A stretch of DNA of 35,549 nucleotides. Origin: an uncultured Chlorobiaceae bacterium. Lineage in GTDB: Bacteria > Bacteroidota > Chlorobiia > Chlorobiales > Chlorobiaceae. The stretch's first letter is position 1. The number at the start of each line of letters is the position of its first letter. Position numbers and translations under genes: made by a program. The notes under the pieces are model-generated. The model was not told the DNA's origin and did no database searches. It was given only the letters and a program-made list of their open reading frames with translations. This document shows, piece after piece, positions 17,527 through 27,198 of this stretch. The stretch is from contig CAIPMW010000081.1 of NCBI GenBank assembly GCA_903866255.1, positions 1 through 35,549 on the forward strand. The letters are read 5' to 3'.

Positions 17527-19328
17527 CAGTAAATAATAACATCGCCTGGCATCACCGCAAGGATATGCAGTTGGTCCGAACGCATCAGCATCTCATAGAA
17601 AGCCTCCATTGATGAAAATTGCCTCTGGGGAAGCATGTCGTGCAGGAGCTGTTTTTTGATGGCAACCACGATGCTCTCCGAGAGACTGGCGTTGTTCCCT
17701 TCAAGAAGAGATTCAAGCCAGCTCTTCTGCACCGGGTAGAACAGGATCTTCGGTTTTTGTGTCGCATCGATTTTTGCAAGAAGCTGCGCTGCCTGAATGG
17801 CATCAAACAGCCCTCCCATACGGTCAACCAGACCGGCCTTCAGCGCACGGCTGCCCGTCCAGACCCTTCCTCCAGCAACAGAATCTACATTGGCGATCTT
17901 CATCTTTCTTGATACGGCAACCTTTCCGATGAAGTCATCATACACCTCACCTGCCGCAGCAACAAATTTATTGTAGGCCTCGCCCTCAAGGGGCTTGAAG
18001 GGTGTGTTGGCATCAGCATAGCGGCCTCGGGTTACAACATCGCGCTTCAGACCGATTTTGTCGGCGAGTTCGCTGAAATTTGGCTTCAGGGCATAGACTC
18101 CGATTGATCCCGTGATGGTCAGCGGCTGGGCAAAGATGGTTTTTCCTGCGAGGGCGGTCATATAGCCACCAGAGGCAGCAACACCTGACATAGAGACAAC
18201 AAGAGGTTTTTTTACGGCTGCAGAATCAAGCATCTGGAGCATATCCGCTGAAGCAAGGGCATCTCCTCCGGGGCTGTCGATACGCAAGACAATCGCCTTG
18301 ACCTTTTTATTCTCAAGCGCGGCATCAAGGGAATTCTTCATTGTTTCGATATCAATACCCTCTCCCAGTTCCCCAAGGGAACGAACGATAGTGCCGGATA
18401 CGGTAATGACGGCAACAGACTCATTTGTGGTGGACTTCTGTGGCCACGGAACCGCCGCACGATACTCGGCAGCGCTAATATAAGCATCATTGCCACTGCC
18501 CAGCTCTTTTCCGGTTATTTTTTTTGTCAGTGCACGCTGCAACTCCCAAAATGAAGCGATACCATCAACCAGTCCGAGAGTTTTGGCTCTGTTGGCCGAA
18601 ATCAGAGCCTCATTATTGATAATAGCCTCAAAAGAGGTTCGACTGATGTTCCTCCGCTTTGATACATTGGTGATATAATCATTGTAAACCTCGTCAAGAA
18701 AAGCGGTTATCTGCTCGAAATACTCTTTGCTTGCCCCTGTTCTCACATAAGGCTCAATGCCACTCTTGTACTTTTTCCATTGCGCCGCCTGCACCTGAAC
18801 ACCAATCTTTCCAAGTGGTGTCGTATAAAAAAGAGACTCTGCCTTCAGGCCATCAAGAAGAAGTGAGCCTCCTCGTTCCACAATAATGGAATCACAGGCC
18901 GATGCAAGAAGATAGTCGCTGTCCTCGGCAGAGTGCAGAAAAGCTGTGACCTTTTTCCGGCCCTTGCGAACCTTTTCAATGGCACTGCGCAATTCGGCAA
19001 GCTTTGCCGGGTTGGTGCGCAGCCCGTCAATATCAAGCAGCACCTCCCTGACTCGCACATCAGCCACGGCGTGATCAAGCACAAAGAGAATCTCCTGGAG
19101 AGAGAGTGGCCCGCGTGACGGCATGAACGGCAGTGATGAGTGTTCGTTACGGATCTCATCCATTCCGCCTTTAAGAGGCAACACCAGCACAAAACGATCT
19201 GGAATCGAGCGGGATGAGCGCAATGCAAAAAAAAGTCCGACCACAAGCAGAAGCGGAACAATGATCAGGATGAGGCAACTGTTGCGGAAACATCCGCGCC
19301 GCTTTGCTGGCATAGTGTTGTTATTCAT
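17526..19328 (-). CDS. sppA: Signal peptide peptidase SppA, 67K type
   Basis: SppA is a membrane-anchored serine protease that degrades cleaved signal peptides on the outer face of the inner membrane. The 600 residues fit the long tandem-domain form. There is one N-terminal membrane anchor (about 18-36), then two ClpP/crotonase-like halves. The lysine of the Ser-Lys dyad is probably K188 in KKYKSGIEPYVR, and the nucleophile is S386 in AASGGYM. IDSPGGDALAS and TGSIGVY are also typical. The start overlaps the oppF-like stop by 8 bp, so the pair is probably co-transcribed. No strong Shine-Dalgarno is visible; an internal ATG at 19313 is an alternative. Confidence 0.93.
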   Translation of the reverse strand: MNNNTMPAKRRGCFRNSCLILIIVPLLLVVGLFFALRSSRSIPDRFVLVLPLKGGMDEIRNEHSSLPFMPSRGPLSLQEILFVLDHAVADVRVREVLLDIDGLRTNPAKLAELRSAIEKVRKGRKKVTAFLHSAEDSDYLLASACDSIIVERGGSLLLDGLKAESLFYTTPLGKIGVQVQAAQWKKYKSGIEPYVRTGASKEYFEQITAFLDEVYNDYITNVSKRRNISRTSFEAIINNEALISANRAKTLGLVDGIASFWELQRALTKKITGKELGSGNDAYISAAEYRAAVPWPQKSTTNESVAVITVSGTIVRSLGELGEGIDIETMKNSLDAALENKKVKAIVLRIDSPGGDALASADMLQMLDSAAVKKPLVVSMSGVAASGGYMTALAGKTIFAQPLTITGSIGVYALKPNFSELADKIGLKRDVVTRGRYADANTPFKPLEGEAYNKFVAAAGEVYDDFIGKVAVSRKMKIANVDSVAGGRVWTGSRALKAGLVDRMGGLFDAIQAAQLLAKIDATQKPKILFYPVQKSWLESLLEGNNASLSESIVVAIKKQLLHDMLPQRQFSSMEAFYEMLMRSDQLHILAVMPGDVIIY

Positions 19329-20301
19329 AAAGGAGACAGGCTACTTTGTGCCCGTTATCATGTCGTTGCTGAAGCTTCGGTGTTCGCTGTGTGCACGCTG
19401 CTGTCGCAACCGGACATCGCGGATGAAACGGGCAGCCGGATGGGATATTCAGGGGCCCGGGTAAGTCACCGTTCAATAATATCCGCTCTCTTTTGACTCC
19501 AAATTCAGGATTGGGAATAGCAGACAAAAGTGCTTTGGTGTAGGGGTGTTCCGGGTTGGCATAGAGTTCTGTGGAGTCGGCAATTTCAACAATCTTGCCA
19601 AGATACATAACAGCAACACGGTCAGAGATATATTCAACGACCGACAGATCGTGAGCGATAAAGAGATAGGTCAGCCCCATGTCGCGCTGGAGATCCTTAA
19701 GAAGATTGATTATCTGCGACTGAATGGAAACATCGAGCGCGGAGACCGGCTCATCACAGATAATAAACTTTGGATTGATGGCAAGCGCACGAGCAATGCC
19801 GATTCTTTGCCGCTGCCCACCTGAAAACTCATGAGGATAGCGATTACTATATTCCTTGTTCAGGCCGACAACATCAAGCAGCCCGGCGATCCGTTTTTGC
19901 GCAGCCTCTCCACGAGCCATGCCATGCACCAGCAGCACCTCTTCAAGTGCCTGGCGAACCGTCAAACGGGGATTAAGCGAACCGAAAGGATCCTGAAAAA
20001 TCATCTGGATCTCTTTTCGAAGAGAGCGAAACTCCCGATTGGCGATCCCGGAAATCTCCCGCCCTTCAAAGGCAACTCTGCCCGTTACAACAGGATGCCC
20101 AAGGCGAATCAGCGCTCGACCAAGGGTGGTTTTGCCACAACCCGATTCACCAACAAGACCAAGAGTTTCACCCTTGTACACGTTAAATGAGACTCCGTTC
20201 ACCACGGGTATCGGGAGAGGTTTACCCATAACCCCACTCTTTTTTCCGGGAAATTGAACCCGCAGGTCGGTGACCGACAGTAACTCAGTCTGATCCTTCA
20301 T
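19321..20301 (-). CDS. Peptide-type ABC transporter ATPase (OppF/DppF family)
   Basis: A 326-residue ATP-binding subunit. Walker A is GESGCGKTT (51-59), the Q-loop segment is MIFQDPFGSLNPR, the signature is FSGGQRQRIGIARAL (from about 159), Walker B is FIICDEPVSALD, and the H-loop is FIAHDLSVV. The C-terminal region (HPYTKALLSAIPNP...GCPFHPRCP) is the oligopeptide-type extension with cysteines, which in DppF relatives can hold a 4Fe-4S cluster. ATG 20301 has AGGAG at close spacing. It may serve the permease and binding protein at 6229-8991, but that link is only inferred. Confidence 0.92.
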   Translation of the reverse strand: MKDQTELLSVTDLRVQFPGKKSGVMGKPLPIPVVNGVSFNVYKGETLGLVGESGCGKTTLGRALIRLGHPVVTGRVAFEGREISGIANREFRSLRKEIQMIFQDPFGSLNPRLTVRQALEEVLLVHGMARGEAAQKRIAGLLDVVGLNKEYSNRYPHEFSGGQRQRIGIARALAINPKFIICDEPVSALDVSIQSQIINLLKDLQRDMGLTYLFIAHDLSVVEYISDRVAVMYLGKIVEIADSTELYANPEHPYTKALLSAIPNPEFGVKRERILLNGDLPGPLNIPSGCPFHPRCPVATAACTQRTPKLQQRHDNGHKVACLLYE

Positions 20302-20373
20302 CTGCTCCTGAACGCTGTTTATCGTACTTTTATTATTATACTAAAACCATTGTGAATCTACATAACAAACCTT

Positions 20374-21132
20374 TTGCCGGAAGAACATCTTCATCCCTTG
20401 CATACTGAACCATCACATACCGGAACGCTTTTCGTGGTCGCAACGCCTCTTGGCAATCTTGAGGATATTACCCTGAGGGCGATAAAAATCCTCAAGCAGG
20501 TTGGATCCATCGCCTGTGAAGATACGCGGCGTGCATCAATTCTCTTGAACCATCTTGAAATTTCAGGCAAAAAACTGATCAGTTACCACAACTATAACGA
20601 ACCAAGAGCGATCGGGCAGATTATTGCCCTGCTTGAGGAGGGGGGCGATGTTGCACTCATCACCGATGCAGGCACTCCAGTTGTCAGCGATCCGGGATAT
20701 GCGCTGTTGCACGAGCTGCATAAACGACAACTCTCCATGATTCCTGTTCCTGGAGCAAGTGCGCTTACGGCAGCACTCTCGGTCTGTCCGCTTCCTGTCA
20801 ACAATTTCTTTTTCGCAGGCTTTCTTCCTCACAAAAAAGGGCGAAAAAGTCGTCTTGAATATCTTGCCGGACTGCAAGCCTCGTTTGTAGTGTACGAATC
20901 GCCCTACAGGATTATCAAGCTCCTTGACGAAGTGGGCCATCTGCTGCCTGATGCACAAATTTTTATTGGACGGGAAATGACAAAAATGTATGAAGAGTAT
21001 CTTACGGGAACAATTGATGAAATACGACAACAACTGGTCGACGGCAAAACAAGAGGAGAGTTTGTTGTCATCATCCATCCGTCGGTAAAAAAAACAATCA
21101 AATCAGAAGAGAACCATGCAGATCATCACTGA
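20374..21132 (+). CDS. rsmI: 16S rRNA 2'-O-ribose C1402 methyltransferase RsmI
   Basis: RsmI methylates the 2'-OH of C1402 in the 16S rRNA decoding region. The family hallmarks are [21 protein letters not shown] at the start of the fold (in parts), [55 protein letters not shown] and [10 protein letters not shown]. The start is unclear. The frame has a stop at 20353-20355, and TTG 20374 is the first start codon. TTG 20398 is another option. No ATG precedes the conserved core. The end overlaps panC by 17 bp. Confidence 0.93.
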   Translation: MPEEHLHPLHTEPSHTGTLFVVATPLGNLEDITLRAIKILKQVGSIACEDTRRASILLNHLEISGKKLISYHNYNEPRAIGQIIALLEEGGDVALITDAGTPVVSDPGYALLHELHKRQLSMIPVPGASALTAALSVCPLPVNNFFFAGFLPHKKGRKSRLEYLAGLQASFVVYESPYRIIKLLDEVGHLLPDAQIFIGREMTKMYEEYLTGTIDEIRQQLVDGKTRGEFVVIIHPSVKKTIKSEENHADHH

Positions 21133-21967
21133 ACCCGCAGAGATGCAGTCCATCGCTGAAAAGCTGCGCCTCAACCGTCAGCTTATTGGTGTTGTCATGA
21201 CCATGGGGGCACTGCACGAAGGGCATCTCAGCCTTGTCAAACTTGCCCGACAGAGCGCAGGAACCGTGATTCTCACCATTTTTGTAAACCCCATGCAATT
21301 CGGACCTGCCGAAGATCTCCACCGTTATCCAAGACCTTTTGAACAGGATGTCGCTCTCGCCAAATCGGCTGGAGTTGATTACCTTTTTGCTCCCAATGTG
21401 AGCAGCATCTACCCCGATCGCTACCAGACGACACTTTTGTGTGGCGATCTTGCTTCCCGATTTGAGGGCGAGCAGAGGCCTGGCCATTTCAACGGCATGG
21501 CGACAGTTGTGACCAAATTGTTCAATATCACAAAACCGCACAGGGCAATCTTCGGGGAAAAGGATGCACAGCAACTTGCCATAATCCGTCAGATTGTTGC
21601 CGACCTCAATCTCGATATTACCGTCGTCCCTGCGCCCATTGTCAGAGAGGAGAATGGCCTCGCTGTCAGTTCAAGAAATATCTACCTCTCCAGCCAGGAG
21701 CGCAATATGGCAAGCGTTCTTTACAAGGGACTCTGTCACGCAGAAAAACGTATCACTGAACGAGAGAAAGATCTGTTGGCTGTCGCTGCAGAGGTCACCA
21801 CAATGATCGACTCTACACCTGGCTGCCGAACTGATTACGTCGATTTTGTCGATGAGGAGCGGTTTGAGCTGGCTGAAACTGCCCGGGAGGGTCAAGAGTA
21901 CCGTCTCCTGATTGCAGCATACTGTGGCAATGTTCGTTTGATCGACAATATCAGGGTTCAAGCATAA
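21116..21967 (+). CDS. panC: Pantothenate synthetase
   Basis: PanC condenses pantoate and beta-alanine with ATP to pantothenate for coenzyme A. The 283 residues show the nucleotidyl-transferase signature MGALHEGH (30-37), [45 protein letters not shown] and the KMSKS-like region [10 protein letters not shown]. The start ATG lies inside the end of rsmI and follows AGAAGAGA, so translation is probably coupled. No other pantothenate gene is in the window. Confidence 0.96.
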   Translation: MQIITEPAEMQSIAEKLRLNRQLIGVVMTMGALHEGHLSLVKLARQSAGTVILTIFVNPMQFGPAEDLHRYPRPFEQDVALAKSAGVDYLFAPNVSSIYPDRYQTTLLCGDLASRFEGEQRPGHFNGMATVVTKLFNITKPHRAIFGEKDAQQLAIIRQIVADLNLDITVVPAPIVREENGLAVSSRNIYLSSQERNMASVLYKGLCHAEKRITEREKDLLAVAAEVTTMIDSTPGCRTDYVDFVDEERFELAETAREGQEYRLLIAAYCGNVRLIDNIRVQA

Positions 21968-22081
21968 CAGCAAGGAGAGAACTGTGTGCCGGAAGAGATT
22001 TTTTATGTTATATTAGCGAACTTGTTTATTGCTTGAGAAAACCGGGCACCATTTTTATCACTCTTATACAACACGATTTCC

Positions 22082-24259
22082 ATGATTGTTAACAAAGCAA
22101 TTGATCTTGGCCAAGGCAAAATAATCTCGATTGAGACCGGCAAAATGGCAAAACAGGCTGATGGCGCTGTGGTTGTTCGCCTTGGCGATACGATGGTAAT
22201 TGCTACGGTTGTATCAAGCAAAAAGACTCCGCCACCCAATCAGGACTTTTTCCCGCTCCAGGTTGAATACCGCGAAAAATATTCGGCTGCCGGCAAATTT
22301 CCCGGAGGCTTTTTCAAGCGAGAAAGTCGCCCTTCCGAAAAAGAGATTCTTTCAGCCCGCCTGATCGACCGTGCGCTCCGTCCCCTTTTTCCTGACGGCT
22401 ACCTGCACGAAACCCAAATCATTGTCACCGTTATCTCTTCTGACCAGATCAATGATGCCGATGTGCTCGGTGGCCTCGCTGCTTCAGCGGCCATCATGGT
22501 CTCCGACATTCCTTTTCATAACCCGATGTCAGAGGTTAGAGTTGGCAGAATCAACGGACTCTTCATTATCAATCCTGACATCAACGAGTTGCTGGAGAGT
22601 GACATTGATATCTGTATTGGCGGCACTGCAGATACTATCTGTATGCTTGAAGGTGAGATGAAGGAGATTTCTGAAGCGGAGATGGTTGACGCAATCAAGT
22701 TCGGCCACACAGCAATCAAAAAGCTCTGCGCTCTCCAGAGCGAAATAGCGGCAGAGGTTGCAAAACAGCAACGCCCCTTTACTCCAACAGCAATACCGGC
22801 AGAGCTTACCGAGGTGGTTCGCGGCTTCTGCGAAACTCGTCTGAAAGAGCTGGCCTATACTCCTCTTGCCAAAGAAGATCGAGCAGATCAGACAGCCCTC
22901 ATCTACCGCGAAACCATTGCATCAACCATTGAGCACTTCAAATCGACCATCAGCAGCGAGGAGATCGCCGCTGAACCTCGGAAGGCGCTCTGTGTCAACC
23001 AGCATATTATTGAAGAGCAGATTCATGCCATTGAGAAAAAGGTGATGCGCCACATGATTCTTGACGATGCAAAGCGGCTCGACGGCAGAGCGCTCGACCA
23101 GGTTCGCCCTATCAGCATTGAGCTTGGCATCATCCCGAGAGCCCACGGTTCAGCGCTTTTCACACGAGGCGAGACACAGGCGCTTGTCACCATTACTCTG
23201 GGCACCAAAAAAGATGCTCAGTCAGTTGATACATTGACCAACAGCGCCGATAAAAAATTCTATCTCCACTACAATTTCCCGCCATTCAGCGTGGGTGAGT
23301 GTGGCAGACTTGGCAGTGTCGGGCGCAGAGAGATCGGCCACGGCAATCTTGCCGAACGCTCCATCAAAATGGTTGCTCCCACACAGGAGGAGTTCCCCTA
23401 TACCATCAGGATTGTCTCCGACATTCTGGAATCGAACGGCTCGTCATCAATGGCCTCGGTCTGCGGTGGAACGCTTGCCTTGATGGATGGTGGTGTTCCG
23501 ATTAAAAAGCCGGTCTCGGGTATTGCCATGGGGCTGATTAAAGAGGGAGCATCGTACGCGGTTCTTTCCGATATTCTCGGCAATGAAGATCATCTCGGAG
23601 ATATGGATTTCAAGGTCTCCGGCACCAGAGACGGTATTACCGCCTGCCAGATGGACATCAAAATTGACGGGCTTGACTACCATATTCTGGAAACCGCTCT
23701 TGAGCAGGCACGCCGGGGACGACTGCATATTCTCGGCGAAATGGAGAAGGCGATCTCCGCCACTCGTCCGGAACTTGCGAACTTTGCTCCAAAACTGACC
23801 ACCATCAAGGTGCCGGTTGACTGTATCGGCATGATTATCGGCAAGGGTGGAGAGACCATCCGCAGCATTACTGAAGAGACCGGCGCGGAGATCAATATTG
23901 ATGATGACGGAACCGTCACCATCGCCTGCTCGACCAGTGAGGGCACCAACGCTGCGCTGGCCACCATAAAAAGCCTTACCGCCAAGCCTGAAGTTGGCAC
24001 CATCTATATTGGCAAGGTGCGTGACATTCGCGATGAGCTCGGGGCCTTCGTAGAGTTCCTTCCCAAGACTGACGGCCTTGTTCACATCTCCGAGATATCA
24101 AGCACCACCAGGGTGACGAAGGTGAGCGATCACCTCAAAATCGGCGAGAAGGTCAAGGTAAAACTGGTGGATGTGCGCAAGGATCCACGCACAGGCAAGA
24201 CCAAGTTTGCCCTCTCCATCAAGGCAGTTGACCAGGAAAAACCAAAAGAGAGCAACTGA
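22082..24259 (+). CDS. pnp: Polyribonucleotide nucleotidyltransferase (PNPase)
   Basis: PNPase is a trimeric 3'-5' phosphorolytic exoribonuclease that degrades mRNA. The 725-residue protein has two RNase PH domains (first with [21 protein letters not shown] and [12 protein letters not shown]; second with [14 protein letters not shown] and [19 protein letters not shown]). These are followed by a KH domain with [12 protein letters not shown] and an S1 domain ([30 protein letters not shown]). All parts look intact. The 114-bp leader is AT-rich, with a possible weak promoter (TTGAGA, 17 bp, TATCAC). A strong terminator follows. Confidence 0.97.
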   Translation: MIVNKAIDLGQGKIISIETGKMAKQADGAVVVRLGDTMVIATVVSSKKTPPPNQDFFPLQVEYREKYSAAGKFPGGFFKRESRPSEKEILSARLIDRALRPLFPDGYLHETQIIVTVISSDQINDADVLGGLAASAAIMVSDIPFHNPMSEVRVGRINGLFIINPDINELLESDIDICIGGTADTICMLEGEMKEISEAEMVDAIKFGHTAIKKLCALQSEIAAEVAKQQRPFTPTAIPAELTEVVRGFCETRLKELAYTPLAKEDRADQTALIYRETIASTIEHFKSTISSEEIAAEPRKALCVNQHIIEEQIHAIEKKVMRHMILDDAKRLDGRALDQVRPISIELGIIPRAHGSALFTRGETQALVTITLGTKKDAQSVDTLTNSADKKFYLHYNFPPFSVGECGRLGSVGRREIGHGNLAERSIKMVAPTQEEFPYTIRIVSDILESNGSSSMASVCGGTLALMDGGVPIKKPVSGIAMGLIKEGASYAVLSDILGNEDHLGDMDFKVSGTRDGITACQMDIKIDGLDYHILETALEQARRGRLHILGEMEKAISATRPELANFAPKLTTIKVPVDCIGMIIGKGGETIRSITEETGAEINIDDDGTVTIACSTSEGTNAALATIKSLTAKPEVGTIYIGKVRDIRDELGAFVEFLPKTDGLVHISEISSTTRVTKVSDHLKIGEKVKVKLVDVRKDPRTGKTKFALSIKAVDQEKPKESN

Positions 24260-24273
24260 ACCCGTCAACACTG

Positions 24274-24308
24274 AAAAAGCAGTACAGTCCACACGGTACT
24301 GCTTTTTT
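24274..24308 (+). terminator. Intrinsic terminator of pnp
   Basis: Perfect 12-bp arms AAAAAGCAGTAC / GTACTGCTTTTT with a 10-base loop, ending in a T run, 15 bases after the pnp stop. It marks the end of the core region. Confidence 0.85.
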
Positions 24309-24311
24309 GAT

Positions 24312-24449
24312 GAGTTCTGCGAAACACTGGTTGGGATCCTCTTTTTCGTCACAACGAATATCAAGCCGCTCCTGGTTGTTATTCAGGATATAAAAAAGGT
24401 TTTTGCGAAGAGTTTTTCGACTGTCAATCCCGCCACTGAAGGTAATGCA
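24312..24449 (-). other. Unidentified coding-like fragment
   Basis: On the minus strand a 46-codon stretch without stops reads ...SGGIDSRKTLRKNLFYILNNN... and DEKEDPNQCFAELIKK. It has the composition of a real protein rather than noise, no start of its own, and runs into the pnp terminator. It directly follows the point where the rhuM pseudogene breaks off. Nothing else is seen in 24310-24456. Confidence 0.3.
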
Positions 24450-24456
24450 CGGTATA

Positions 24457-24918
24457 CTTGATCTTCTGGTAAAAGAAACGTTCCGACAACCGGATTTCGC
24501 GGATACGCTCCTGCAGCTCCGTAAAGTAGTTCATCGAACTGCCGCTCTTGAACCGCTCATCATTCAGCGCAAAACCTTTGACAATATATTCCCTGAGCCG
24601 CCGGGTGGCCCAGATGTGGAAATGCGTGCCTTGTTGCGATTTTACCCGGTAGCCAACTGAGATGATGACGTCCAGATTTTAGAAATACGGGACTTTTTGC
24701 TGAAATTCGGAAATTCCGAATCTCTTGATAACCTGACGTTCAACCAGCTCCCCTTCAGCAAAAATATTCTTGATATGTTCATTAATCGTGGACTTCGCTT
24801 TGCCAAAGAGCTGCGCCATGTGATCCTGCGTCAGCCAGACCGTTTCATCTTCGAGCCGTACATCTATTTTTATTCTACCGTCCGGGGCCTGGTAGATAAG
24901 CAGTTCAGAGTTGTTCAT
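24457..24918 (-). pseudogene. rhuM pseudogene (nonsense codon and lost 3' end)
   Basis: This is a second, broken copy of the RhuM family gene at 28984-29976. From ATG 24918 it reads MNNSELLIYQAPDGRIKIDV and VWLTQDHMAQLFGK, the N-terminal DNA-binding-like region, up to ...KVPYF, then TAA (24679-24681) where the family expects tyrosine. The same frame continues after the stop with NLDVIISVGYRVKSQQG and SERFFYQKIK, then breaks at 24457, so about half the protein is missing. Bases 24457-24678 differ at only five sites from 29509-29730, while the 5' part is clearly more diverged, so the copy is a mosaic. Confidence 0.8.
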
Positions 24919-25192
24919 GTAACGTGTGGAGAAAAAAGGTGCGACTCTTTCTCAGATTGTTTAATCCAAAAGTGATGGCGATTCATCTTGTCACCAGTCT
25001 TCCCTGAGTACGTGCAGCCTGGATAACGTTTTGATATCATTACTGAGCCTGACCCCATCGATCTGATCGACGACCGGCGCGTCACTCAGTTTAAAACCAT
25101 CATCAAGCGAATCACAGAGCTAATGTGCAGACCGATAAACCACAGAATCATAATGAGATATGGATTGTGGCACCGCTGAATGCACCAATTTA
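24919..25192. other. Gene-poor stretch with weak coding remnants
   Basis: No intact gene is visible. On the plus strand 25027-25125 reads RFDIITEPDPIDLIDD and TQFKTIIKRITEL without a start, and another frame from about 25117 reads NEIWIVAPLNAPIYYT. They look like pieces of decayed genes that I cannot assign. No RNA gene or insertion-sequence end was recognised. Confidence 0.4.
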
Positions 25193-26200
25193 TTACACAG
25201 CAATTAACTCAAATCCATACTTGAGATAACTGATCATGGGATTTTTTGCCTTGACATTTTCACTCCACGCAAGCTCTTGATGGCTGATGGCAATGATTTC
25301 CTGTGTACTGACAGCAGAAAACCGCTCAACTGTTTTACGTAATGAATCCATCTCTACATGAGCAAGAATTCCTGCTTTGCCAACTCGCTCAGGTGCTGGT
25401 AAAAATGTCTCCCCAACACCCCCGTTGCTGAACTCTTTGCGCTCAACAAGCACGTCACCGTTTTTCTCAATCCAGTCAAAAATACTGTTGTAATTATCCG
25501 GTACAGGACCCATCTGAATTGCACAATACCGGGTACCACTGATTGAAAAGCCGGTCATTTTGAAGTTCAGAAAGTCTGCATAAAAAAGCAGTATATTCAG
25601 AGAGGTTTTCCATGGCCGGAGCTGTCCAGCAAAAAAAATGACCATTTCGTTCAGCTTTGCAAGGCTTGGTTTTGTATAGCCGGTATATTCGTCTGGCAGT
25701 TTTGAACCAAGGAGATACTCTTCAAGATTAAATTGTGCCGCATTTTTTTTACGGTCGATCAAATGCTCAATTTTCTCAAGTAATTTTTTCTGTGGCTTGC
25801 CCTGCAACACACCACTAAGGTTTATGATGTGCTTAAACTCTTCCGGATTTTGGGCAAGCTGTATAAGACGGGCATTTGATTCGCTCGGAACCTCACCCTG
25901 CTCATAGTTTCTGTAGGTATTTGCGCCCAACCCAAGAACTTCTGCCATTTTAGCTGCTGAGAGACCATAAATTTGCCGTATTTCGCGTATCTCTTCCGGA
26001 AACGGCAGATTATGCTCATCTCTATACTGATTGTACACCTGAACCAGATTCATCTCATCAAGCTCAGTTGATGTAAACTGCTCGCCACTCTCATTGCAAA
26101 GATAGAAGTGGTAGTGTACGGTATACTCTTTTTTACGAAAGAGCATGACCCTTTTTTCTCGCTTCAGGGTCATCTCCCCTCCTGTAACGGGGCTTCTCAT
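25193..26200 (-). CDS. MqsA-like HTH antitoxin with C-terminal Panacea (SocA/DUF4065) domain
   Basis: A 335-residue antitoxin candidate in three parts. Residues 1-45 resemble the MqsA/YgiT zinc domain, though most zinc cysteines are replaced (S3, T6, C35, S38). Residues 65-125 are an XRE-type HTH (EIRQIYGLSAAKMAEVLGLGANTYRNYEQGEVPS). Residues about 185-325 match the Panacea antitoxin domain (KLNEMVIFFAG, NILLFYADFLNFKMTG, CAIQMGPVPDNYNSIFDWI, ISHQELAW). ATG 26200 starts one base after the toxin stop, so the pair is coupled; the frame extends to 26281 inside the toxin gene but that part is not used. HTH antitoxins of this kind usually repress their own operon. Confidence 0.82.
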   Translation of the reverse strand: MRSPVTGGEMTLKREKRVMLFRKKEYTVHYHFYLCNESGEQFTSTELDEMNLVQVYNQYRDEHNLPFPEEIREIRQIYGLSAAKMAEVLGLGANTYRNYEQGEVPSESNARLIQLAQNPEEFKHIINLSGVLQGKPQKKLLEKIEHLIDRKKNAAQFNLEEYLLGSKLPDEYTGYTKPSLAKLNEMVIFFAGQLRPWKTSLNILLFYADFLNFKMTGFSISGTRYCAIQMGPVPDNYNSIFDWIEKNGDVLVERKEFSNGGVGETFLPAPERVGKAGILAHVEMDSLRKTVERFSAVSTQEIIAISHQELAWSENVKAKNPMISYLKYGFELIAV

Positions 26201-26213
26201 CTTACTCTTTTTT
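26169..26213 (-). repeat. 45-bp repeat, copy A, at the toxin/antitoxin junction
   Basis: On the minus strand it holds the last toxin codons (KKE, stop) and the first antitoxin codons (MRSPVTGGEM). It matches 28951-28995, just after rhuM, with one mismatch. Confidence 0.9.
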
Positions 26214-26558
26214 AAATGGATAACGCATTGCGTGCTCCGCAATATGAAACGAAATGCAGATAACGTTTGTACCAGGAGCACCCATCGTGATTTTTATATA
26301 GCTCTCCTGATGTTTTACCTGCCGACCAAATATCCACATATCCTCACCTTTATTCAGGATATCCTCCAGAGGCCCCTCGCTGTAGTCTTCAGTTTTCAGG
26401 CTTGCAATAATTTTCTTCCTGTCATCAGGCCGTAATTCAAGGGCCAGCAGTGTTTGAGAATTTTTCCCCCGGTCATCCCGAAACAGAATGTCCCGGATCT
26501 TCATTTTATCCCTGAAATCACGGAGCCAGGCTGCGACATCTGTGCTTGTTACTGGCAT
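26202..26558 (-). CDS. MqsR-like toxin of a type II toxin-antitoxin pair
   Basis: A 118-residue protein whose second half follows the MqsR/RelE-like RNase layout: DRKKIIASLKTEDYSEGP, then MWIFGRQV, then YIKITMG and VICISFHIAEH. In E. coli MqsR the matching parts are IIGLSESDFYKS, IWQDVYRP, VYLKITV and LIVSF. MqsR cleaves mRNA at GCU. Activity here is inferred from weak similarity plus the adjacent MqsA/Panacea gene. The toxin-first order with a 1-bp gap is typical of mqsRA. A candidate promoter lies 31 bp upstream; no clear Shine-Dalgarno. Confidence 0.68.
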   Translation of the reverse strand: MPVTSTDVAAWLRDFRDKMKIRDILFRDDRGKNSQTLLALELRPDDRKKIIASLKTEDYSEGPLEDILNKGEDMWIFGRQVKHQESYIKITMGAPGTNVICISFHIAEHAMRYPFKKE

Positions 26559-26588
26559 CCAGGACTCAGTTGTACGGGTGAAAGAATT

Positions 26589-26616
26589 ATTACAATATAA
26601 TGCTATTATTGGTCAA
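26589..26616 (-). promoter_or_regulatory. Candidate promoter of the toxin-antitoxin operon
   Basis: On the minus strand TTGACC (26611-26616), a 16-bp spacer and TGTAAT (26589-26594) lie in AT-rich DNA just ahead of the toxin start. Confidence 0.45.
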
Positions 26617-26639
26617 TAAACAGGATAATTTCAACTATG

Positions 26640-26931
26640 AAGTTTGATTTCACAATTCAACTCATCAGGTACTTGATGAGAAAGGTTTGCCATATACCCG
26701 TTACAGAAAAAAACTGGGCGGTGTGACAATCAGCAAGCAGAGACTCTGCACCCGAAATGCCGAGTGGTTGTCCGGAAATTCCGGAATACCATGCCCAAAA
26801 TCATCAACAATCACAAAAGCCTCTAATTTGCGCCTCAGCCGTGTCAAACAAGAGCAGCATCATCTCCGGGGTAACATCTGAGCGCAGAGATGCAGAGCGG
26901 ATGGCCTTGCAGCATCTTTCATAAAAAAGAG
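26640..26931 (-). other. Decayed coding remnant, unidentified
   Basis: The minus strand carries a protein-like frame (FYERCCKAIRSASLRSD, VTPEMMLLLFDTAEAQIRG). After a frame shift near 26815 it continues as FVIVDDFGHGIPEFPDNHSAF. The second part spans a palindromic core TCCGGAAATTCCGGA (26771-26785) also found in rhuM. I do not recognise the family. No intact gene exists between 26559 and 27198. Confidence 0.35.
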
Positions 26932-27198
26932 TTATGCGCGGTCGCGCTCAAGAAACTGGTATTTTTTCCGAAGCTCTTCCGCCGAAAGGGGAAAATCGCG
27001 CAACTGAATGCTTGTCCCTGTAGTGGCATGGCGCTCCAGAAAAGCCCTGAAGCTTTTCGGTTTATATGGAATGTACTCAACCAGACAAAACGTCCTGCCG
27101 GGGATAGCCTCAATGTTGAGGTCATTGGTGAAATAATCAACGACCTTGTTTTGTTTCCTGATAAAGAAACATTTATCTTTACATAAAACGTTTACAAC
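26932..27198 (-). pseudogene. C-terminal fragment of a THUMP-like class I methyltransferase
   Basis: The minus strand reads DYFTNDLNIEAIPG, LVEYIPYKPKSFRAF, LERHATTGTSIQLRDFP and LSAEELRKKYQF, ending at TAA 26932-26934. The pattern 'RDFPLSAEELRKKY' resembles the C-terminal THUMP-like domain of some SAM methyltransferases. The frame has no start and its 5' part is cut off at the HigB-type gene, whose start is at 27199. The catalytic domain is not present in the window. Naming rests on a short motif. Confidence 0.4.

Noticed and set aside
26201-26281. 27-codon N-terminal extension of the MqsA/Panacea antitoxin
   Set aside because: It overlaps the toxin coding sequence; ATG 26200 one base after the toxin stop gives the family N-terminus.
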